Notes: generated by a model not told the origin, from the letters alone. DNA of 64,000 nucleotides from an uncultured Cellvibrionales bacterium (GCA_913062605.1 CAJXWQ010000003.1:124001-188000); one strand, 5' to 3'. Counted from the first letter of the stretch, positions 31,498 to 40,336 are shown. Numbers and translations: made by a program.

Positions 31498-31514
31498 CAA
31501 CCACATAATGGTTG
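31498..31514 (-). terminator. Possible weak terminator hairpin downstream of the 31.6-32.0 kb gene
   Basis: CAACCA (31498-31503) pairs with TGGTTG (31509-31514) around a 5-base loop; on the minus strand it is followed by TTTC. The short stem and poor T run make this weak. Confidence 0.25.
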
Positions 31515-31589
31515 ATTTAGGCGCTTTAAGTTGAGATGGAAATAGAAAGCATAAAAGCTTTGGTAGGACTTGATGTTATACCGATAAAA

Positions 31590-32048
31590 TTACTTCAATG
31601 ATTGTAGAAGTGCCAGTGTGTTATTGCGAGTGTTGTCTATGGCACCGGTAATGGCATCTGCACTTTCTTGATTACTGCCCAAACCATGCCAATGGTCTCC
31701 CCAAGTTTCTACCAGTTCACTGGCACTTTCCGTTGCTGGCGGTGGTAATAGCGAGGAGAGATCCTGAATGGTTAAGACATAGGCCCAGCCCGCACGAGGG
31801 TTGCCCTTGTCGAGTTCGTTGTCGTAGTGACGATGAAAAACAAGCTGTTGGAGTTCGCCCAGTTTGAGAAGGGCTTCAAATGCAGCTGTTCGAGAGTTGT
31901 GGTTTTCTTCGGTTTGTTCATGACGCCAGCCTGTATAGCTCAGGCTGCTCACAGCAATAACCAGGCTGACCAGTGCGACAAAGTTGCGGCGAATCTGTTC
32001 TGGAATACTTAGGTTAGGTGATTTCATCGATTCACATGTAGCTTCCAT
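31590..32048 (-). CDS. Unknown protein with one N-terminal membrane segment
   Basis: I do not recognise this 152-residue protein. A short basic/polar N-terminus is followed by a single hydrophobic segment (about 23-42), then a charged helical region (HEQTEENHNSRTAAFEALLKLGELQQLVFHR in parts) and a C-terminal globular stretch rich in Asn, Ser and Leu. The layout suggests an inner-membrane anchor with a periplasmic domain. The start at 32048 has AAGG six bases upstream; an ATG seven codons in lacks one. It is divergent from the NIF3-type gene and downstream of neither neighbour's operon. Confidence 0.6.
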   Translation of the reverse strand: MEATCESMKSPNLSIPEQIRRNFVALVSLVIAVSSLSYTGWRHEQTEENHNSRTAAFEALLKLGELQQLVFHRHYDNELDKGNPRAGWAYVLTIQDLSSLLPPPATESASELVETWGDHWHGLGSNQESADAITGAIDNTRNNTLALLQSLK

Positions 32049-32170
32049 AAATAACCTTAAAAATCAGTATAAACTAGTTGCTCAGGACTTAAAGATAAAG
32101 GCGACGCCACCAACGGTGGAATTTAATAAAAGCACAAGGGAAAGCTGTGCTCTGAGTAACAGGTTGCACT

Positions 32171-32488
32171 ATGTATAAACTAGTTTTCTTTGTTCCCGTG
32201 AGCCATGTGGGTTCGGTCAAGCAGGCCGTGTTTGACACAGGTGCTGGACGCATTGGCAATTACGAACACTGTTCCTGGCAGGTGTTAGGTGAAGGCCAGT
32301 TTTGTCCGTTGGCAGGGAGTTCTCCTTATCTTGGCCAAGCGGGAGAGTTGGAGCATGTTGAGGAGTATCGAGTTGAGATGGTTTGTGCTGATGAGTTAAT
32401 TCAGGATGCCGTCCGAGCATTTTTGGCCTCCCATCCCTATGAAGAACCGGCCTATGATGTTTGGCCGCTTACCGAGATTTTGGTGTAG
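32171..32488 (+). CDS. Stand-alone NIF3/YqfO-insert-type protein
   Basis: The 105-residue protein matches the CutA-like domain that is inserted in YqfO/NIF3 proteins and also exists alone. It begins YKLVFFVPVSHV, has a GxGRIGNYEHCSW stretch and ends with the hallmark SHPYEEPAYDVWPL. The function of the stand-alone form is not established. It converges on the NUDIX gene at 32572. Confidence 0.8.
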   Translation: MYKLVFFVPVSHVGSVKQAVFDTGAGRIGNYEHCSWQVLGEGQFCPLAGSSPYLGQAGELEHVEEYRVEMVCADELIQDAVRAFLASHPYEEPAYDVWPLTEILV

Positions 32489-32571
32489 GCGAGTATTGGT
32501 TTTAAAGAGACGTCGTTTGCTCAGCTCTTATGCTCTGTGTCGATATTATTAACAAGTATTTTAACAACTCG

Positions 32572-33123
32572 TTAGCGCCTTGGACTGATCCAAGGGCGGT
32601 TGATGGTGCCGGTACGCACCTCAGTTCGGTTGTGTTTGGTATCTTCAAAATGATAGTGCAGGGCTAACTCAACCACAGGGAATGCCAAACTGGTCCAGGG
32701 GATATCCTGTTCCCGAAACAGCTCCACTTCCAGGGACTCGGCTCCAGAACTATAGGTTAAGTCACTCATGATACCGCTATAGAACACATAAACTTGGTTG
32801 ATATGGGGAATATCAAAAATACCACTGAGCCTGGGGTTGTCGATTCTAGCATTAGCCTCTTCCGCGCATTCACGCAGTGCTCCCTGAAGTGTGGTTTCAC
32901 CATTTTCCATAAACCCGGCTGGCAGGGTCCAAAGCCCGTATCGCGGTTCGATGGCTCGCCTGCATAGCAGTACTCGTTCATCTATAACCGGAATACAGCC
33001 AGCAATGATTCGAGGGTTTTGGTAATGGATGGTTTCACAATGGTCGCAAACATGTCGTTCACGATTATCCCCAACAGGGATTTTTAGGCTAATGGATTTA
33101 CCACATTGACTGCAAAAGTTCAT
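32572..33123 (-). CDS. NUDIX hydrolase with N-terminal zinc ribbon
   Basis: The 183-residue protein has a zinc ribbon (CSQCGK at 4-9 and CDHC at about 26-29) followed by a NUDIX fold. The NUDIX box G-x5-E-x7-REC-x-EE is complete (GFMENGETTLQGALRECAEEANARI in parts). Proteins of this layout resemble NudC-like pyrophosphatases but are shorter. The substrate cannot be read from the sequence; an ADP-ribose, NADH or FAD-type dinucleotide is possible. Confidence 0.85.
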   Translation of the reverse strand: MNFCSQCGKSISLKIPVGDNRERHVCDHCETIHYQNPRIIAGCIPVIDERVLLCRRAIEPRYGLWTLPAGFMENGETTLQGALRECAEEANARIDNPRLSGIFDIPHINQVYVFYSGIMSDLTYSSGAESLEVELFREQDIPWTSLAFPVVELALHYHFEDTKHNRTEVRTGTINRPWISPRR

Positions 33124-33134
33124 AAAATATCACT

Positions 33135-33162
33135 AGAGTAGGAATAACAGAGTAGGAATAGC
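33135..33162 (+). repeat. 14-bp tandem duplication upstream of the NUDIX gene
   Basis: AGAGTAGGAATAAC (33135-33148) is followed by AGAGTAGGAATAGC (33149-33162), 13 of 14 identical, in the divergent interval between two NUDIX genes. Confidence 0.8.
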
Positions 33163-33204
33163 ACTGTTTCAGTGAGCAGTATATATAAATAGGGGTTGCC
33201 TCTT

Positions 33205-33240
33205 AAATGGTAAGAATATGTAAAATGGTCAGAACATGTT
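33205..33240 (+). repeat. 18-bp imperfect tandem duplication over the nudL-like start codon
   Basis: Units at 33205-33222 (AAATGGTAAGAATATGTA) and 33223-33240 (AAATGGTCAGAACATGTT) match at 15 of 18 bases. The ATG start at 33236 is in the second unit and has an ATG counterpart in the first. Confidence 0.65.
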
Positions 33241-33871
33241 GAACTTAATTACACAGCGACTGAAATCTCTTCCTGTTGGGCGATCAATGCCCATTGATGA
33301 CGAGTTGGGTGAAGCCGCCATCCTGCTTGCACTGACCCGGGAGCAGGATGACCCAAAAATTATTTTGACCAAGCGAGCGGAGCACATGGCGTCCCACCGT
33401 GGTGAAGTGGCCTTTCCCGGTGGGAAATGGGAAATAGGTGATGCTGACCTATTGGAAACGGCCCTTCGGGAAACTTATGAAGAAATTGGTTTGCCACCGG
33501 GGCAGGTTGAGGTAATTGCCAGTTTGCCGATTAATTGTACCCGATACAGCATGCGAGTCTGGCCTTATGTAGGGTTGGTCTCCCCCGAGCAATCACTCAC
33601 GGCGAACCCCAATGAGTTGGATGCTGTATTTCATGTACCGCTTCGATATTTTTTGGACCAATCTAATCTCACGGTCGACCACTTTACCGGCCCTGATTAC
33701 AGCCTTCGTATGCCCTGTTACATATACCAAGGCTATCGTATTTGGGGGTTCTCTCTGGTGGTATTGGTGGACTTTCTCAACCTGACACTGGACGCGGGTA
33801 TTGATCTGCACTATCCCGACAAGATTGACCTTAGGCCCGATAACCTCAACCAACGGCCTAAGTCAGGTTGA
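33236..33871 (+). CDS. nudL: CoA pyrophosphatase-type NUDIX hydrolase
   Basis: The 211-residue protein has the CoA-diphosphatase signature ILTKRAEHMASHRGEVAFPGGKWE (LLTxRxxxxxxHxGxVxFPGG) directly ahead of a full NUDIX box with RETYEEIGL. The family hydrolyses CoA and short acyl-CoAs to phosphopantetheine and 3',5'-ADP. The tail after about 150 holds the family's second conserved region with FxVPL. It is divergent from the zinc-ribbon NUDIX gene. Confidence 0.85.
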   Translation: MLNLITQRLKSLPVGRSMPIDDELGEAAILLALTREQDDPKIILTKRAEHMASHRGEVAFPGGKWEIGDADLLETALRETYEEIGLPPGQVEVIASLPINCTRYSMRVWPYVGLVSPEQSLTANPNELDAVFHVPLRYFLDQSNLTVDHFTGPDYSLRMPCYIYQGYRIWGFSLVVLVDFLNLTLDAGIDLHYPDKIDLRPDNLNQRPKSG

Positions 33872-33914
33872 TTGATCAATGTAAAATTGCACCAGATAAG
33901 TTGTATGCCGATTG

Positions 33915-33944
33915 TTGCAACTAAGGGCCAATTAGTCTGATAAT
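33915..33944 (+). promoter_or_regulatory. Candidate promoter of the DUF1289 gene
   Basis: TTGCAA (33915-33920) and GATAAT (33939-33944) are 18 bases apart and 47 bp upstream of the ATG at 33991. Confidence 0.4.
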
Positions 33945-33990
33945 TCGCGCTGCTCTGAACCCGTTACCACTAACCCTTGTTGGAAAAACT

Positions 33991-34173
33991 ATGTCCGGAA
34001 CCATCACGTCACCTTGTATTTCAATCTGTGCAATGGATGAAAATGATCTTTGTATCGGTTGCTACCGTACTTCCAGGGAAATTCGTGAGTGGCTTTTGAT
34101 GGAAGATGATGAGCGGTTAGATGTTATTGCGAAAGCAGCCAAAAGAGCGAGTGAGAAAAATCCTTTTGTCTGA
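33991..34173 (+). CDS. DUF1289 small cysteine protein
   Basis: The 60-residue protein fits DUF1289: SPCISICAMDENDLCIGCYRT gives the conserved C-x3-C-x(7)-C-x2-C set (in the N-terminal half), followed by the acidic helix EIREWLLMEDDER. The four Cys suggest a metal or Fe-S site. No function is established for the family. It converges on the CorB-type gene. Confidence 0.88.
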   Translation: MSGTITSPCISICAMDENDLCIGCYRTSREIREWLLMEDDERLDVIAKAAKRASEKNPFV

Positions 34174-34251
34174 TCTTGTCGTCCTGATTTAGAAAAGATG
34201 GAGTGTTAAAATCACACGACATTAATAATGTGGCCTAACAAGTGACATTAA

Positions 34252-35553
34252 TTAGTCTTCATCCTCCTCATCAGTGTCCTCACCACTTGTTTTAATCAGT
34301 AAGCGCCTGGCCCTCAACTTGGCCACCATCTTGTTCTTCAACTCCAGTGTTTCAAAGCGGTAGCGACCAATGGTAAAGGTGACATGGCCATCGGGAATGT
34401 TTTCCAAGTGCTCCAGAGCAAGGCCGTTGATGGTTTTTGGGCCATCAGTCGGAAGATCCCAGTTATTGGCTTTGTTGATATCTCGAATGGTGGCAGAGCC
34501 CTCGATGTCGTACATACTCTTGTCCAGTGCGACAATATCGTCCTGCTCATCTTCTGCCCTGTTGGTAGTGAAATCGCCGACAATCTCTTCGAGAATATCC
34601 TCCATAGTGACCAGCCCTTCGACCTCACCGTACTCGTCCACCACCAGCCCAATACGGCGCCGGTCTTTCTGAAAGTTTAGTAGCTGTTTGTTGAGCGGGG
34701 TATTTTCCAGCACAAAACTGGGTTCGCGGGCAAAACGCTTAATGGCTTCTTTACTTAAGTTCTCACCCCCGCTACGTAACAATCGGGTAACCGACTTCAT
34801 GTGCAACAGCCCGTGCACATTGTTGATATTGCCACTGTAGATCGGCAGGCGGGTATAGCCGCAGTTGATGATAGTGTCGAGCAGTGTTTCGATATCATCT
34901 TCCAGATCGAGCCCCACAATTTCATTGCGAGGTACCATGATGTCGTTCACCGTGACAGTTTCTAAATCTAGAATATTGATTAGCATTCCCTGATGATCGG
35001 GAATGTTTTCACTGGAGACATCCACCACCGTGCGAATTTCCTCTTTACTGAGGCTGTCATCAATACCCTTATTTGGGTTCACTCCAAATATTCTCAACAG
35101 GCCATTGGATAGATGGTTAACCAGCCAGACTGCTGGGTAAAACAGGGTGAGTAGTGGTCGAAGAACGTGACTGACGGTGAACGCGATGCCTTCCGGGTGT
35201 AGTGTTGCCATCGTTTTTGGAGTGACCTCTGCAAAGATGAGTACGACCAGTGTAAGCAGCAGGGTAGCAATGAAAATACCGGCATCACCATAAAGGCGCA
35301 GGGCAATTACAGTAGCAATGGCCGAGGCCATGATGTTGACCAGATTATTGCCAATTAGAATGATACCAATCAGACGGTCGGGACGTTTTAATAGTTTGTA
35401 GGCCCGTCGGGCGCCAGTATGGCGCTTACGCAGATGCTTCAACCGATAACGATTGAGCGACATCATGGCTGTTTCAGAGCCGGAAAAAAATGCAGATATT
35501 AAGAGTAAGCCACCAAGTACACTGAAGAGCAGCCAAAGGGGGGTGTCGTCCAA
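34252..35553 (-). CDS. CNNM/CorB-type membrane protein with CBS pair
   Basis: The 433-residue protein has an N-terminal DUF21 (CNNM) membrane domain with four TM segments (about 5-190, including SGSETAMMSLNRYRLKHL), a CBS pair (about 205-330) and a C-terminal CorC/HlyC transporter-associated domain (about 345-420), then an acidic tail. Homologues are linked to magnesium and cobalt efflux or Mg-dependent transport. In Pseudomonas the equivalent gene also lies beside ypjD and ffh. It is probably upstream of ypjD's partner on the opposite flank only by synteny; the two minus genes are 113 bp apart. Confidence 0.88.
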   Translation of the reverse strand: MDDTPLWLLFSVLGGLLLISAFFSGSETAMMSLNRYRLKHLRKRHTGARRAYKLLKRPDRLIGIILIGNNLVNIMASAIATVIALRLYGDAGIFIATLLLTLVVLIFAEVTPKTMATLHPEGIAFTVSHVLRPLLTLFYPAVWLVNHLSNGLLRIFGVNPNKGIDDSLSKEEIRTVVDVSSENIPDHQGMLINILDLETVTVNDIMVPRNEIVGLDLEDDIETLLDTIINCGYTRLPIYSGNINNVHGLLHMKSVTRLLRSGGENLSKEAIKRFAREPSFVLENTPLNKQLLNFQKDRRRIGLVVDEYGEVEGLVTMEDILEEIVGDFTTNRAEDEQDDIVALDKSMYDIEGSATIRDINKANNWDLPTDGPKTINGLALEHLENIPDGHVTFTIGRYRFETLELKNKMVAKLRARRLLIKTSGEDTDEEDED

Positions 35554-35666
35554 AGGAGGAAAGACCTCATTTTCTTATTGGGCCGGACATGTTGAAGAAG
35601 TTTTGGGCAATTGGCAACCTTTACTGTGTGTCGGCTTAGTTGTGAGAAGCAGCTTTGAGGAAGTCG

Positions 35667-36455
35667 TCAGCTCAGGATAACCTCAATGACAAATTTACTG
35701 CCCCAATAAGCCAGCACCATGGCGCTGAAACCAATCAGTGTCCAGCGAATAGCCGTATTTCCTCGCCAGCCCTTCACATGTCTACCCCATAACAGAATGG
35801 CGTAAAACAGCCATGCAAATAAGGAGAAGACTGTTTTGTGGGCCAGATGCTGAGCGAAGAAATCGTCAACGAACAGAAAGCCCGTCAGTAAAGACAGAGT
35901 GAGTAATCCAAAACCGGTCCACAGTACTTCAAACAGCAGGGCTTCCATGGTTTGTAATGGGGGGATAGTTTGTAAAAGATTACTTAGGTGTTTATGACGG
36001 AGACGCCAGTTCTGGAGTGCCAGCAATAGTGCCTGAAATGCAGCAATCGTCATCAAGCTATAGGAAAGGATGGAGATAAAAATGTGGGTGCCTATAGGGG
36101 CGGAGACTGACTCCGAAAAGGTTCCACTACTTCCGATTGTCATGGTGATCGCAAGCATCAATGCTGTCATTGGGAATAACAGTAGAAACAGGTTGTGCAC
36201 TGGTTTGCGCAAGCTGCTAATCAACACGATCAGGTTGATAGTGAATAGGATAACGGTACTCATCGGGAGTAAACCAAAGTCCAACCCCCAGTCAGTAAAT
36301 ACCCATCGCATACTGGTGTAGCCGTGCAGGGCGATAGCTACTGCGGCAACCAGTTGTAATGATGAAACTCGCAATGCCGGATGCTTGCGCAATTGCAACA
36401 CTTGATAAAGCGTTGCACAAAGATAAAGAGCAATGGCTAAGGTGGCACTAAGCAT
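35667..36455 (-). CDS. ypjD: CcsA-like inner membrane protein YpjD
   Basis: The 262-residue polytopic protein is of the CytC_asm/YpjD family. It has about eight TM helices, with histidines in the spots typical of the heme-handling family (LHGYTSMRWVF, GTHIFISILSYSLM, AHKTVFSLFAW). The role of YpjD is not settled. ATG 36455 begins at the first TM helix; the frame is open about 290 bp further upstream into ffh, which is not a plausible coding extension. It is divergent from ffh, the standard arrangement. Confidence 0.85.
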   Translation of the reverse strand: MLSATLAIALYLCATLYQVLQLRKHPALRVSSLQLVAAVAIALHGYTSMRWVFTDWGLDFGLLPMSTVILFTINLIVLISSLRKPVHNLFLLLFPMTALMLAITMTIGSSGTFSESVSAPIGTHIFISILSYSLMTIAAFQALLLALQNWRLRHKHLSNLLQTIPPLQTMEALLFEVLWTGFGLLTLSLLTGFLFVDDFFAQHLAHKTVFSLFAWLFYAILLWGRHVKGWRGNTAIRWTLIGFSAMVLAYWGSKFVIEVILS

Positions 36456-36610
36456 AAGTTTATTATTCGCCGATAGTGGGCAACTTGTTTTAAAGACAAA
36501 GTGTGTCATAGATAGCCACGGGCGAAAAGAGGCCATGCCAAACCTGTGTTGCTTTCGGGTATACTCTCGATCCCCTGAGTTAACAACATGATGACAAAAT
36601 CCCCATGGCG

Positions 36611-38023
36611 ATGTTTGAAAACCTGAGCGACCGCTTATCCCACTCGTTAAAAAAGATTTCCGGTAAGGCCAGTCTTTCCGAAGAAAATATTCAGGAAACC
36701 CTCCGCGAGGTGCGGATGGCGATGCTGGAAGCCGACGTGGCATTACCGGTGGTCAAAACCTTTGTGGAGGGCGTGAAGCAACGTGCTCTGGGGTCTGAGG
36801 TTGGTCAAAGTCTTAACCCGGGTCAGCAATTCTTAAAAATTGTTCAGGCTGAGCTTGAGCATGTGATGGGTGACAGTAACGAGGAGCTTAACCTAGCTGC
36901 TCAGCCGCCCGCTGTCGTATTGATGGCCGGTTTACAGGGGGCAGGTAAAACCACCTCTGTTGCAAAATTGGCCAAGTTTCTTACGGAGCGTCAGAAGAAA
37001 AAAGTGATGGTGGTGAGTGTGGATGTTTATCGTCCTGCCGCTATCAAGCAGTTGGAAACATTGGCCAGTGAAGTGGGCGTTGAATGCTTCCCTAGCTCCG
37101 CCGATCAAAAGCCGGTTGATATTGCACTCAATGCCGTGCAGTCGGCTAAAACCAAGTTTATGGATGTACTGCTGGTGGATACTGCCGGTCGCCTTCATGT
37201 AGATGAAGAGCTGATGGTGGAAATTCAGCAGCTTCACAAGGCCGTCAACCCCGTAGAAACCCTATTTGTTATCGATGCCATGATCGGTCAGGATGCTGTG
37301 GTCACGGCCAAAGCCTTTAATGATGCGCTGCCATTGACCGGTGTGGTTCTCACCAAGGTAGATGGTGATGCCCGTGGTGGTGCGGCCCTGTCGGTACGCC
37401 AGGTGACCGGTAAGCCTATCAAGTTCCTCGGTGTGGGCGAGAAGGTCGATGCATTGGAGCCGTTTTATCCCGAGCGAATTGCCTCACGGATTCTAGGCAT
37501 GGGCGACGTGATGTCGCTGATCGAAGAAGTCGAACAGAAAGTTGATCGGAAAAAAGCTGAGAAGCTGGCCAAAAAAGTAGCCAAGGGCAAGAAGTTTGAC
37601 CTCAATGATTTGCGTGATCAGCTACAGCAAATGAATAATATGGGCGGCTTTTCCAATATGCTCGAAAAGCTCCCGGGCATGGGCAACATGTCTCAGATGG
37701 TCGAGCAGGCGAATATGGGCAAGCAGTTTGCCCGGATGGAGTACATTATCAATTCCATGACGCCTGCTGAACGTAGTAACCCTGGTATTCTTAATGGCTC
37801 CCGCAAACGCCGAATTACTCAAGGCTCCGGTACCACCCTTCAAGACCTTAATCGCTTACTTAAACAGCATAAACAAATGGGTAAGATGATGAAAAAAATG
37901 AAGGGCAAAGGTATGGAAAGAATGATGCGGGGAATGGCTGGTGGTATGCCCCCCGGCGGTTTCCCTGGTGGTGGTATGCCTCCTGGTGGACTTCCTCCAG
38001 GTGGCGGAAAATTTCCGTTCTAA
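36611..38023 (+). CDS. ffh: Signal recognition particle protein Ffh
   Basis: The 470-residue SRP GTPase has an N domain, a G domain with P-loop GLQGAGKTTSVAKLA, DTAGRLH and TKVDGDARGG, and a Met-rich M domain (about 300-430) that binds signal peptides and 4.5S RNA. The tail is Gly/Pro/Met-rich with repeated GGMPPGG-like units. ATG 36611 matches the usual MFENL start; an in-frame ATG two codons upstream at 36605 is equally possible since neither has a strong Shine-Dalgarno. No 4.5S RNA gene was seen here. Confidence 0.96.
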   Translation: MFENLSDRLSHSLKKISGKASLSEENIQETLREVRMAMLEADVALPVVKTFVEGVKQRALGSEVGQSLNPGQQFLKIVQAELEHVMGDSNEELNLAAQPPAVVLMAGLQGAGKTTSVAKLAKFLTERQKKKVMVVSVDVYRPAAIKQLETLASEVGVECFPSSADQKPVDIALNAVQSAKTKFMDVLLVDTAGRLHVDEELMVEIQQLHKAVNPVETLFVIDAMIGQDAVVTAKAFNDALPLTGVVLTKVDGDARGGAALSVRQVTGKPIKFLGVGEKVDALEPFYPERIASRILGMGDVMSLIEEVEQKVDRKKAEKLAKKVAKGKKFDLNDLRDQLQQMNNMGGFSNMLEKLPGMGNMSQMVEQANMGKQFARMEYIINSMTPAERSNPGILNGSRKRRITQGSGTTLQDLNRLLKQHKQMGKMMKKMKGKGMERMMRGMAGGMPPGGFPGGGMPPGGLPPGGGKFPF

Positions 38024-38071
38024 ACCTGATTTAGAGCGTGTTTTAATCCTCGTTCAAGCAGGCTTTCACGC

Positions 38072-38108
38072 TATACACACCTCGATGTTTTCGATATAAT
38101 CCCGCGCC
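38072..38108 (+). promoter_or_regulatory. Promoter of the rpsP operon with GC-rich discriminator
   Basis: A perfect TATAAT -10 box is at 38095-38100. The -35 is weak (TATACA at 38072-38077, 17-base spacer). The bases just after the -10 are CCCGCGCC, a GC-rich discriminator of the kind found at stringently controlled ribosomal promoters. A hairpin at 38117-38136 (TGCCCGG/CCGGGCA) would be at the 5' end of the transcript. Confidence 0.5.
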
Positions 38109-38206
38109 TTCACAGGTGCCCGGTTTTTGCCGGGCATTGTGCTATGACCCCAACGTGGGTGTAGCTGCTGATAATTTTAAGACTGTTAATACAGAAGAGA
38201 AGCTTC

Positions 38207-38461
38207 ATGGTAACTATTCGTTTGGCTCGTGGGGGCTCCAAAAAGCGCCCGTTTTATCACATCAATGTCACTGATAGCCGTAAGGCTCGTGATGGCCGCT
38301 ACATTGAGCGCCTTGGATTCTTTAACCCGGTTGCCCGTGGTCAAGAAGAGCGTCTGCGTGTTGACGTTGAGCGCGTACAGCACTGGGTAGGCCAGGGTGC
38401 AGGCTTGTCTGAACGTGTGTCTAACTTGGTAAAAGAAGCCACAGCTCAAGCCCAAGCCTAA
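38207..38461 (+). CDS. rpsP: 30S ribosomal protein bS16
   Basis: The 84-residue protein has the complete S16 pattern: [19 protein letters not shown], the [14 protein letters not shown] strand, and [17 protein letters not shown]. It binds 16S rRNA early in 30S assembly. It is first in rpsP-rimM-trmD-rplS. A structured leader of about 100 bases precedes it. Confidence 0.97.
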   Translation: MVTIRLARGGSKKRPFYHINVTDSRKARDGRYIERLGFFNPVARGQEERLRVDVERVQHWVGQGAGLSERVSNLVKEATAQAQA

Positions 38462-38509
38462 TTATCAGGCTTTGGATTGTCAGGCTTCAGTAAGCATCGT
38501 CCGACTGAG

Positions 38510-39049
38510 ATGAATCCTATTGATTCTGTACCAGTCGATCCGGTTATAGTTGGGCGAATTACCACTGTTCATGGCATTAAGGGTTGGGTGAAGGTCCACT
38601 CTTTCACTGAGCTCACAGAAGATATTTTTCGCTATCCACCTTGGTGGCTGAAAACACCCGAAGGCTGGCGAGAGATTGAGGTTGATCAATGTCGAGCTAC
38701 GAATAAGGGATTGTTGGTTCATATTGCCGGTGTTGATGACCGGGAAGTCGCCAGACAATATTGCCAGTTAAATATCGTTGTAGAGAAGTCGCAGTTTCCT
38801 GAACTGAAGCAAGGCGAATACTACTGGCATCAGCTTGAAGGGCTCACGGTTATTACTTGTCAGGGCGATACTCGTCTTGGTGTAGTAGACAGCTTGATGG
38901 AGACTGGCGCAAATGATGTGCTGGTGGTCAAGGGAGATAAAGAGAGCCTGGATCGGGAAGAGCGGTTGATCCCTTACACAGAGCAGTTCGTGTTAAGGGT
39001 TGATCTCGACGCTGGCAAAATTGATGTTGATTGGGACCCTGAGTTCTAG
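38510..39049 (+). CDS. rimM: Ribosome maturation factor RimM
   Basis: The 179-residue protein has an N-terminal RimM beta-barrel (VGRITTVHGIKGWVKVHSFTE in parts) and a C-terminal PRC-barrel (YYWHQLEGLTV, DVLVVKG, LIPYTEQFV). RimM aids maturation of the 30S head next to S19. ATG 38510 was preferred to a TTG at 38477 because the family normally begins about ten residues before the VGRI strand. It is 48 bp behind rpsP. Confidence 0.95.
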   Translation: MNPIDSVPVDPVIVGRITTVHGIKGWVKVHSFTELTEDIFRYPPWWLKTPEGWREIEVDQCRATNKGLLVHIAGVDDREVARQYCQLNIVVEKSQFPELKQGEYYWHQLEGLTVITCQGDTRLGVVDSLMETGANDVLVVKGDKESLDREERLIPYTEQFVLRVDLDAGKIDVDWDPEF

Positions 39050-39080
39050 CAGCAGCAATTAGGATCTGTAAGTTATAGGA

Positions 39081-39106
39081 TCAAAGAATAACAGGGTCAA
39101 AGAATA
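39081..39106 (+). repeat. 16-bp tandem duplication upstream of trmD
   Basis: TCAAAGAATA at 39081-39090 recurs at 39097-39106, period 16, between the rimM stop and the trmD start. Confidence 0.75.
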
Positions 39107-39124
39107 AATAGTGGAGCGGTGACA

Positions 39125-39889
39125 ATGAAGGTAGCCTTGGTCACACTGTTTCCGGAAATGTTCGCTGCATTGACCGACTATGGTATCAGTGGGCGAGCAA
39201 TCAAACAGGGCTTGCTGGATGTGGCACTTTTTAATCCAAGAGCACACACCAGTGATCGTCATCAGACGGTAGATCATCGGCCTTATGGCGGCGGTCCCGG
39301 TATGGTGATGATGATAGAGCCTTTACGTGAGGCTATCGCCGAAGCCAGAGAATGGATTGCCGAGGCAGAAGAAACTGAGCCAGCGACAGTTGTATACCTG
39401 TCGCCACAGGGAAGGGTACTTGACCAGAGTGGTGTAAAAACACTGGTTACCCGAGAGAACCTGATACTGGTTACTGGGCGTTATGAAGGGGTTGATGAGC
39501 GCCTTATCCAACTTGAAGTGGATGAGGAATGGTCAATCGGTGATTACGTTCTTAGTGGTGGAGAGCTACCAGCGATGGTGATGCTTGATGCTCTGATCCG
39601 GCAATTACCGGGCGCATTGGGCCACGAGGATTCAGCTGAGCAGGACTCCTTTGCGGAAGGGCTGCTGGATTGTCCTCACTACACTAGGCCAGAGCAGTAC
39701 GAGAATTTGACGGTACCTGAGGTTTTGCTCTCGGGTAACCACGAAAAAATACGTCAATGGCGGCTGATGCAGTCATTGAAGCGAACTTGGGAACGACGCC
39801 CAGATTTATTAGACAAACTGAAGCTCAATGACGAGCAACAGAAAATTTTAGACAAGGTAGTCAAAGAGTCGGCTGATGAAAGCGAATAG
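39125..39889 (+). CDS. trmD: tRNA (guanine-37-N1)-methyltransferase TrmD
   Basis: The 254-residue SPOUT-class enzyme has the trefoil-knot elements [32 protein letters not shown] and [13 protein letters not shown]. It methylates G37 next to the anticodon of tRNAs reading CNN codons and so limits frameshifting. ATG 39125 has GGAG eight bases upstream; GTG 39119 would be too close. The gene is co-transcribed with rimM and rplS by position. Confidence 0.97.
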   Translation: MKVALVTLFPEMFAALTDYGISGRAIKQGLLDVALFNPRAHTSDRHQTVDHRPYGGGPGMVMMIEPLREAIAEAREWIAEAEETEPATVVYLSPQGRVLDQSGVKTLVTRENLILVTGRYEGVDERLIQLEVDEEWSIGDYVLSGGELPAMVMLDALIRQLPGALGHEDSAEQDSFAEGLLDCPHYTRPEQYENLTVPEVLLSGNHEKIRQWRLMQSLKRTWERRPDLLDKLKLNDEQQKILDKVVKESADESE

Positions 39890-39923
39890 CTTGTTTTCCT
39901 CTCAGTGCGACGCTACTCAAAAA

Positions 39924-39937
39924 GGTGGCATGCCACC
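39924..39937 (+). promoter_or_regulatory. Perfect hairpin in the rplS leader
   Basis: GGTGGCATGCCACC is a 14-base perfect palindrome between trmD and rplS, 27 bp ahead of the rplS ATG. It lacks a T run, so it is more likely a leader element or processing site than a terminator. Confidence 0.4.
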
Positions 39938-39963
39938 AACAGATAAAAGCTGAGGAGCAAACC

Positions 39964-40320
39964 ATGAGTAACAAAAACCCAATTATTGCCGAAATCGAAG
40001 CGGAGCAGATGTCCAAAGAACTGCCTCCTTTTTCTCCAGGCGACACCGTTGTCGTTCAGGTAAAAGTAAAAGAGGGCACCCGTGAGCGTTTGCAGGCCTT
40101 TGAAGGCGTTGTTATTAGCAAGCGTAACCGAGCACTGAACTCTGCATTCACTGTTCGCAAGATATCTAACGGTGTTGGTGTTGAGCGTACATTCCAGACT
40201 TACAGCCCGTTGGTTGACAGCGTTACTGTTAAGCGTCGCGGTGATGTTCGCCAGGCCAAGTTGTACTACTTGCGCGAACTGTCTGGTCGTGCAGCACGTA
40301 TTAAGGAAAAACTCAGCTGA
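39964..40320 (+). CDS. rplS: 50S ribosomal protein bL19
   Basis: The 118-residue protein has the L19 features [29 protein letters not shown] (in parts) and the C-terminal [15 protein letters not shown] and [20 protein letters not shown]19 lies at the 30S-50S interface. GAGGAG precedes the ATG at 39964, so upstream in-frame codons were not used. It ends the rpsP operon with a strong terminator. Confidence 0.97.
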   Translation: MSNKNPIIAEIEAEQMSKELPPFSPGDTVVVQVKVKEGTRERLQAFEGVVISKRNRALNSAFTVRKISNGVGVERTFQTYSPLVDSVTVKRRGDVRQAKLYYLRELSGRAARIKEKLS

Positions 40321-40336
40321 GTTCTTCCTCAGAATT

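Noticed and set aside
34219-34231. ACATTAATAATGT palindrome between two convergent genes
   Set aside because: AT-only short dyad with no T run; not a convincing terminator or operator.
36456-36743. Longer N-terminus of YpjD
   Set aside because: The upstream frame runs over the ffh start and has no membrane or family character.
38117-38136. GC hairpin between ffh and rpsP as an ffh terminator
   Set aside because: The T run is in the loop, not after the stem, and it lies after the rpsP -10 box; it is more likely part of the rpsP leader.
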